From contig CP051143.1 in the NCBI GenBank assembly GCA_001592805.2, positions 1,922,001 to 1,986,000 on the forward strand: a stretch of 64,000 nucleotides of DNA. Reading direction: 5' to 3'. The stretch comes from Peltaster fructicola (taxonomy: Eukaryota; Ascomycota; Dothideomycetes). How positions within the stretch are numbered: the first letter of the stretch is position 1; every line of letters begins with the position of its first letter. Below, piece after piece: positions 57,887 to 64,000 of the stretch. The position numbers and the translations under genes are program-made. Below the pieces are notes generated by a model. It saw only the letters and a list, made by a program, of their open reading frames with translations, had not been told where the DNA came from and did no database searches.

Positions 57887-59293
57887 TCAAGGTCCAGCTT
57901 GGTTTGCAGGCACATGCCAGCCATAGCCTCGCTCTCTGTGCAGCCGCCGAGCATTCATGCCGACAATACACTTGACAAGATCCCAGTTGCCATGCTTGCC
58001 CACCCAGTCGCAGACAACGATTCCTAGTCCACCATCGCCATGATCTCCACAGTCGTGCTTCTCGCAGAGGAAGCTAAGCACCGCTGGGTTGAGTTTGGCC
58101 GCGATGTTCTCTGGCCAGCAGCGGAAGTCGAAGAAGTTCGATGCTGTCAGGAAGTTGAGATATATCTGTTCTGGCGCTGAGGTTCCTCCAGCACCGCTAC
58201 TACCAGGCACAGGACATACCAGTGCTCCTGCTCTTTCGAAGTGAGCACACGACATCTCGATCTTCTTCGGCATGAGCTGCGTGCTTCGTACCCCATAGAA
58301 ATCCTGTACGCACACCTGGCCATGCACACAGTTCGCTGTATTGTCTTCCCACGACTCGGCATCAAGACCCCATCCGCGACCATCGTGCTCCTTCTTGAGC
58401 CTGTCAGATAAAGCGAAGCGACGCATCAGCACGATTTTGCCTCGAACCTCGCCAATGCTGGGTATTCGTGGCTCAGTATACCACTGCTGAGCATAGTGTG
58501 TTTCGATGATGTCTGCTAGTTGTCCGTCGTTGGTCCTGCTGATGCCTTCTCGCTTCATGGAGATGATCACAGTCTCACTCGGATGGCTAGCTAGGAAGGT
58601 GTTGACGTCGTCGACGAGCTGTCGGAAATTCTTTGAGCCTGTCAGAGCGATAGGGAAGGCGCCATGGACGAGGTACAGATCTTCGTTCCCAGGTCGATGA
58701 GGCTGTACGCGCACATCGAGAAACCGCACACCGTTCTCCAGCTGCTGCAATGGAGAGACGGCCTGACAACGTACACTCGGAAGAGCCCAGTGATATGTAG
58801 GCGAGTTATGTGTTCCTGGAATGCTAAGAGCAGCAATTGAGGTCTCGTCCTTGAAATCTCGCATCCAACAGGTCAAGTCTGGCAGCTCATACAGTGTCAG
58901 GAACCTCGTTTCCGGACTGTAGATGGGTGTGATTCCTTGCTCGTGGGATGTAGTACCGTGCAGCTCGATGAAATTGCTCCTTGCTACCGCCAGTAGATCA
59001 CGGTCAGGTGTGCGATCACCCGGTAGCTCGATCTTCGCGACTCCATGCTCGTCATCTACTTTGGCGACTGCTGTGTCGAACGGTTGGATGGCAAGCTGGA
59101 CTTGGTCATGAGCTGGTGTGAACGACTCAGAGCTCGACTTGGCGATGTCAACATTCAGTGTGAGTTGTGTAGCAGTCAAGTTTCGTATGGTGATAGGCCC
59201 TGATGGTAGGTCAGATGGACTGGCTGAGGAGAAGCCAAAGGACTCTTTCAACCTTCGGCACAGTGTCATCTGATTGTCTGCAGCCTTCACCAT
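57887..59293 (-). CDS. PI-PLC X-domain protein (bacterial-type phosphatidylinositol phospholipase C fold)
   Basis: Single exon of 468 residues from the ATG at 59293. The N-terminal 150 residues form a beta-rich region without a named domain. The X domain starts with LSIPGTHNSPTYHW (first catalytic His), followed by LENGVRFLDVRVQPHR and DLYLVHGAF (second His). ETVIISMKREG and GKIVLMRRF continue the barrel. The family cleaves phosphatidylinositol or GPI lipids, but many fungal members are untested. No secretion signal or Y/C2 domain is present, so it is not a eukaryotic signalling PLC. The C-terminal block CDWVGKHGNWDLVKCIVGMN is characteristic of ascomycete members. Confidence 0.9.
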   Translation of the reverse strand: MVKAADNQMTLCRRLKESFGFSSASPSDLPSGPITIRNLTATQLTLNVDIAKSSSESFTPAHDQVQLAIQPFDTAVAKVDDEHGVAKIELPGDRTPDRDLLAVARSNFIELHGTTSHEQGITPIYSPETRFLTLYELPDLTCWMRDFKDETSIAALSIPGTHNSPTYHWALPSVRCQAVSPLQQLENGVRFLDVRVQPHRPGNEDLYLVHGAFPIALTGSKNFRQLVDDVNTFLASHPSETVIISMKREGISRTNDGQLADIIETHYAQQWYTEPRIPSIGEVRGKIVLMRRFALSDRLKKEHDGRGWGLDAESWEDNTANCVHGQVCVQDFYGVRSTQLMPKKIEMSCAHFERAGALVCPVPGSSGAGGTSAPEQIYLNFLTASNFFDFRCWPENIAAKLNPAVLSFLCEKHDCGDHGDGGLGIVVCDWVGKHGNWDLVKCIVGMNARRLHRERGYGWHVPANQAGP

Positions 59294-59542
59294 CGGAGGA
59301 CGTGACCATGCGGATCAACGATTCATTGGTGATATTGAGCAACACTTAGGAAAGTGTGTGTAGGAGAAGTGGCGCGAGATGCATCAATAGTAGACGTGTA
59401 GATCGCTGGTCAACGGTCTGAACTTTCGTGAAACGATTGCAACGTCACGACGTGGATGTGGCAAACGCATATTGAGACATAGCGATGTAGAGAGCGTTGT
59501 GACCCATTGACATGAATGATACAGGCTATTCAGCAGGAGTAT

Positions 59543-60451
59543 TCACTGTCTTGGGTCCAATGTAAATGCAAGGTGCTCCTCGTAGGATGCTCGACTGTGT
59601 ACAATCTCACACCCGCATTCAGATCTCTGGCTGGCATCTGCAATTCCGACGACTGCCAACTGATGAAGGTAGCCTTCGTTCTTCTTCGACAGCGTCTTCT
59701 CCATGCTGTGAAGAACGGTCTGGCTGCCGCAACTAGCACAGCATTGCGCACTTCCAAGATTGTCAATAAAGTGGCTCCCAGGGACTTTCTTTCTGATGAG
59801 CGCAGTGACACGAGAGGCGGTAGGTCTCCGTCGATGATGGATCCGGCCAGATATCTAGACATGGTGTCAGTCACGTCGTTGAAGGACGTTTCTGAAGCTA
59901 ATGCTGTCTTACGACATGCTTGTTGCCGACATAGAGATCGTGTGACTTCGACTTGATGGACAAGAGCTTGCCGTCAGTCTAGCTCTCGAGATCTGGTGTT
60001 GTAGAGGATCATTCCAGTTGGTAAATAGCCAGCTCGAAACCTTGCGCTCAATGTAGCTTTCGAGACCTGGCTTGTATGGTAGATGATCATTTCAGCTGGC
60101 TGGACGGCAGTCGACAGCTTCCTCTTTGTGTAGCTGTACAAACTCAGTGATGCTGCAGAGGACCGCTTCCTCTTGAGCAGACGGGAACTCGCTCGTTATA
60201 GTTGTCTGGTGGTACGGTTGTGCTCTTAGACTATCGTTCCAACGAAGAGAGGCAGGCACTTCCGATGAACATTGTCTGATACAAGATTGCATGTCCTGTA
60301 GTGCGTTCTTCGTCTCACTGCGAAACCCGACAAGATCGTTGCCGTCGAGCTGGCTATACGTGGCTGATAAGTGGCGACTAAAGTGATCCCTGTCTTGCCT
60401 GGCAACTGCTGACAGGACGATAGCTGTCCCAAAGGAACAGTCGTTTGGCAT
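59543..60451 (-). CDS. Possible unrecognised spliced gene, about 237 residues
   Basis: Tentative model: exons 60451-60116, 59978-59913 and 59854-59543, introns 137 and 58 nt, total 714 nt (238 codons). The first exon begins MPNDCSFGTAIVLSAVARQD. The last exon reads through 103 codons to TGA and contains QCCASCGSQTVLHSMEKTLS and SYEEHLAFTLDPRQ. The second intron has strong signals (GTAAGA, CTGAC, TCTAG). The first is weak: donor GTCGAC, and its interior is an imperfect tandem duplication that contains two acceptor-like sites, so a different middle exon is possible. Residues CCxxC could bind metal. No family recognised, and competing frames are open on both strands. Confidence 0.35.
59980..60098. 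repeat. Imperfect tandem duplication, period about 74 bp, two copies
   Basis: The segments around 59980-60021 and 60054-60098 share CTCGAGA/TCTGG, TGATCAT and CAGCTGG-like blocks with about 75-80% identity by eye. It lies inside the first proposed intron of the tentative gene here. Confidence 0.55.
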
Positions 60452-60938
60452 AATCACTGCTAAATAGTCAGTACATAACCACGAAACCCACCGCTGACAA
60501 CGAAAACTGAGATGTCCGCAACAAATCGATACCGAAAAACTGCATGAGATCTGAAGATGATGCCAAATCGCGCGAATGCTCAGAAATCCTTGGTCAAGAA
60601 AAATGGTTCGAGATGAGGGAGAAGAAAGGGTATATCAGTCTGAGACCCAATCACCATGCACATGCTATGCTTGCAATCCATCCTTCGCCCAAACCTACTG
60701 CACGCGATCGCCTAACGCCATTCTGTAAAAGCCCATTCTGTTCGATGCAAATGACTCCGTATGTAACGCCTGATGCTGAGAGGTTGATAGTGGTCTGCCT
60801 CCCGGTACGGTACGATGATGTGTTGACAATGCCTAGAACGCCGACTCCTGTCAAGATATTCATTACTGAGGATGTGATCGCCTCACTCTGGCCGGCAAGA
60901 TGAGGTCGTAGTTCCTGTCTCATGGGACACACAACGTC
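60452..60938. other. Spacer before RSC7 3' end
   Basis: About 490 bp. Would be the promoter of the tentative gene and the RSC7 terminator. Open frames of about 90-120 codons on both strands show no family resemblance. Confidence 0.35.
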
Positions 60939-62865
60939 TTAGAATCCCTGGCCATACTGTGACATGTTGCCAGGCTGAGACCATCCTTGCATGCCTTGCT
61001 GCTGCCCAGCATTCTGTTGCATGTTAAACTGTTGAGGGTTTGGGCTAGGCTGGTATAGGCCTCGGTTCATCCCTGCATAAGCAGGGTTTGCCATGTTCAT
61101 CTGTCCGGCATAACCCATGCCTGGTTGTCCTGCCATTTGCGGGAGGGACATTTGCGAGTGATGCTGTTGTTGCTGTTGACCGTACTGAGGCATCTGAGAC
61201 ATCGACGAGGCTTGAGGCTGTTGCTGCCACATCTGTCCAGACTGATAGCCGTAAGCCTGGCCTTGTCGTGCCGCACCCGGCATGCCTGGGGAGCCTTGGT
61301 GCATTTGACCAGGCGGTAACGAACGATGCATGCCTTGCACAGGCGACGCCATGGGGTTCTGCGCGTTTGAGTAGCCGGAGTACATCTGCGACAGCATCTG
61401 GCTGCCAGAGTGAGACATTTGGTCATGCTGCATTCTTTGTGCCCCACCAGTTGTCATTGCCTGGGGCGATGTCAGATTCTGAGGGGCCACAGTACCGACT
61501 TCCTCAGGCTGTGTCGTAGTCTGCACTGGCTGTTCGTGCGGTCGTCGCCAGTATTCGTCCAGGTATTGTGTTCTGTGCTGACGAGTGCCAGCCAGCTGTT
61601 TGTTCCACTCGGCGGCTGAGTTTGCCTGTGTCATAATCTCCGCGCCAGTGCTCGATTGTGTTCGGTCCTGGTATGGAGCGCCAGCAATCTCCTGTCGGGG
61701 ACGAATGACGCTTCCGAACCCGCTACGGAGGTCGTCGCTTGCCAGGTGAATCATTGGAAGTGGAGCCAGGTTTTGCTGATGCATGAGTCCAGGTGGTTGA
61801 CCATCAAGACCATTTGTGTTATAGATGATCTCGTTCTGTGGCATCGACGTGAGTGCAGAGGCGTGGCTGGCATCGGCGGCCGCTTGTGCTTCTCGTGCTT
61901 TGGCGGCTCCAGGTCGCTTCTCGCCTGCGGCGTCTTCTTCAGTGAATCCTTGTTTCCTAGCCTTTGCTTCCCAGTAGTCGTCACGGACTCGTCGGCCGTT
62001 TTCAATCAGTCGACTGCCAAATTGTCGGAACATGGATCGCGCTGTGACGATAGCGATCTGGCGTGAGCGGTAAGAGTATGGCAAGATCTCTTGATGAATC
62101 AGGTTGTCTTTTTCTTCCTGGTTTGCGATGATCTTGTACAGCGAACGGTTCTTGTTGAACAGCAGATAGGAGTCTCGGTAGCCTAACACTCTGGCGCACT
62201 CAGTCGCAAGCATGAAGAGCTTCTCGCCACGCTTGGGAACCTGGAATGTGCGACACTTGTATTTGCGGTTGTCCATGGGGTAGCCATCTTTTGACACCTT
62301 CGTCTCGCCATCTTGATCGACCTCGCGATAGATGTATTCATCGCGCTCGTCGTTGAGCTGGTCTGTAGTGTGGTCTCGCACGGTCGGTAGTGCCTTCACA
62401 ACGGCGGGCTTTGTTGCAGATCCAGGTGTGCGTTGTGGTGAGGATTGATTCGGAGAGGATTGCGACAGCGACTCAGGCTTGATCTGAGGCGTCTGCACCG
62501 GAGCCAACATGTGTTGCGAACGTGACGTAAAGTCGTTGTCGTACGGTTTGCTGCGTTTGTTCGATTTGAGGTCTTCTGCGACAAAAATGTCAGCGTCATC
62601 GCGTATACGCGACAAGAATGAGTAGCGCGCACCGTCTATTGTGAGCAGACCATGCGCATCGGCGTCATCAGATCTTCCTCGCTTGATGCCTCGAGGACTC
62701 GCTTGAGTGAGTAGGCTGGGTGCGATCGTGTTTGCTGCTGTTATTGAGGAGTCAGCTTTAGCGCGCGTGAGATGACGGAGATCGCGCCAAGTGACGACGC
62801 TGAGGGCGGTGATGCTTACAGTTCGCATTCAGAGCAGCCGGGTTGATTGTGCCAGACTCGTCCAT
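60939..62865 (-). CDS. RSC7: Chromatin-remodelling complex subunit RSC7/SWP82 (NPL6)
   Basis: Nuclear subunit of RSC or SWI/SNF. Two exons (62865-62820, 62737-60939) with an 82-nt intron give 614 residues. The short first exon encodes MDESGTINPAALNAN. The CRC-subunit domain at about 140-290 shows EYIYREVDQDGETKVSKDGY, KCRTFQVPKRGEKLFMLATE, YRDSYLLFNKNRSLYKIIA and ARSMFRQFGSRLIENGRRVR. The remaining half is Gln/Met/Gly-rich low complexity, ending GNMSQYGQGF, typical of fungal members and probably disordered. The acceptor is a tandem CAGCAG; either site keeps the frame. Confidence 0.94.
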
Positions 62866-64000
62866 AGCAGAGGTCAACAATGAGGTGAAAGCTATGGTAT
62901 TCGCATGTAGCGCAGCCAGCATCACATCCCGGTACGCGGCATGTGGGTATGCGTAGAAGGTGCTGAGTTAGGTTGTAGCTGATTGTAGGACCACGCGGTT
63001 CAGGCAGCCGTTGCGCGGTGTGTGTGAGCGTGTGTGTGTGTGCCTTGCGTGTCTGGTGGCGCAGTGTTAATTTGATGCTGTTGAGGCTGACCAGCGCGAT
63101 AAGTGATGCAATGATGTTGATGTTATCAATGCTGGGTTTCGGCGGCAGTGGTCGGGAATGTTGTCGCGGAGAGATGCTAAAGCGAGAATAGCAGCACTTC
63201 TGCGCAGCAGTGAGATTGACAAGGAAACAAGGGCGGCGGGCGCACGCGGAGACCAGTGAGGATTGCTGTTGTGCAGCGTAGATCCTTCGATTACACAGCC
63301 AGAGAAAAGGAGGATAAGGGAAGTGTGTTGCAGGTAAAGAGTGCCACTAAGAGGCAACTCGCAGGGAGATCTGGGATCTGTGGTTGTCCGAGAGTTGTAA
63401 AACTAATCCTGCTGCTGCAAGGTGGTGCGGTTCCCGTCGAGAAGGGAGGGGGCTTGCTGCAGTAGTGATAGTTGCAGTAACAAGTAGGTGAATGATGCGG
63501 ATTCGATGCTGCGATGAATGAGGAGCGCGGCCGAGTAGTGCGAATGCTTTGGATGCAGCGTGGCGTTGCCGCCTCTGCAGATGACGAAATCAAGATGTTA
63601 TTAGCCTGATGAGCTTCTTCTACTTTGACTTCGAGGTGTGATGTAGATCCCTTAGAGGCGAGTGGATGCTTCGATTGGTCGAGGAGCTCGTGAACGATGA
63701 AAGAGCGAACCACGGAGGGCTTGTGGACGTTTTGCTTTCTGTCTTCCTTCTCAGCGGCTGCCTGCCGGTGATGGAGGTGGCGTCACCTCTCCAAGTCGTG
63801 CTGACGCCTGAAGGATCAGATGACCCTTGTTTACCGAACGACTCGAAAAGTGAATCTGGCTGGGGAGGAAGACAAGATACAAAGCAAGGGATGACTCAGC
63901 GATAAGCCCATGAACGAGGCCGCGCGAGATCTCGTTGTCTTTCAAAGGATTTCGGGCAAAGCAAGGCCTCGCGTAGGAATGAGCACAAGGCTGTGGTTGT
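62866..64000. other. 1.1 kb right flank, RSC7 promoter side
   Basis: Upstream of RSC7. Contains a GT microsatellite at 63017-63043 and several open frames up to 140 codons on both strands without family resemblance. Probably promoter and leader; the window ends here. Confidence 0.4.
63017..63043. repeat. GT/TG microsatellite, interrupted
   Basis: A run of about twelve GT units interrupted by AGC, lying about 150 bp upstream of the RSC7 start. Simple sequence repeat with no further structure. Confidence 0.85.

Noticed and set aside
1-64000. Mobile elements, tRNA or rRNA genes, CRISPR arrays
   Set aside because: No terminal repeats, transposase or polymerase motifs, tRNA B-box with a matching cloverleaf, or spaced direct repeats were found by eye.
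1-64000. A metabolic or defence gene cluster linking peroxidase, GH5, transporter, ceramidase and MFS exporter
   Set aside because: They are separated by housekeeping genes and share no regulator, backbone enzyme or common promoter motif.

Overview
This window is nuclear DNA of a filamentous ascomycete, most likely a Dothideomycete (inferred). The reasons are the gene families present, almost all introns being 43-82 nt with GT...CTGAC/CTAAC...AG signals, mixed gene orientation with 0.2-1.7 kb spacers, and fungal-only families such as SLD3, RSC7, Zn2Cys6 regulators, long haem-thiolate peroxidases and DUF2293. No rRNA, tRNA, CRISPR array, transposon or virus-like element was seen. About 30 protein-coding genes were modelled by hand, with exon phases checked to add up.

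Layout: 0.4-10.2 kb carries glycogen synthase, a secreted haem-thiolate peroxidase, a secreted GH5 hydrolase and an amino-acid transporter, all on the minus strand. 11-24 kb carries a DUF5519 protein, a DUF2293 protein, SAS10/UTP3, a membrane-anchored GT8 glycosyltransferase, an SNF5-family remodeller with a GATA-like finger, an unrecognised Pro-rich protein, prefoldin 1 and an alkaline ceramidase. 26-40 kb carries a Zn2Cys6 regulator, SLD3, SPC3, endopolyphosphatase PPN1, PRP46, a small membrane protein, a PITH protein and VPS20. 40-64 kb carries RIX7, a DHA1-type MFS exporter, a bHLH regulator, a 2,030-residue coiled-coil protein, the HEM25 carrier, an AIF/AMID-like oxidoreductase, a PI-PLC-X protein, a possible unrecognised spliced gene and RSC7.

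Most genes are housekeeping: ribosome assembly (SAS10, RIX7), chromatin remodelling (SNF5 family, RSC7), replication start (SLD3), splicing (PRP46), folding (PFD1), secretion (SPC3), ESCRT-III (VPS20), and storage of polyphosphate or glycogen. Neighbours are not functionally linked, so this is ordinary core genome and not a biosynthetic cluster. I found no convincing new multi-gene system.

Two things stand out. First, at least four otherwise intact genes carry a single-base frame break (near 23306, 29115, 37615 and 53512), with one or two more suspected near 12070 and 54735. Most lie next to short G or C runs, which points to consensus errors in the assembly unless reads prove otherwise. Second, the 5' part of the giant coiled-coil gene has no ATG in any forward frame for 970 nt, although its own frame is open for 245 codons. 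Its translation start is therefore unexplained.
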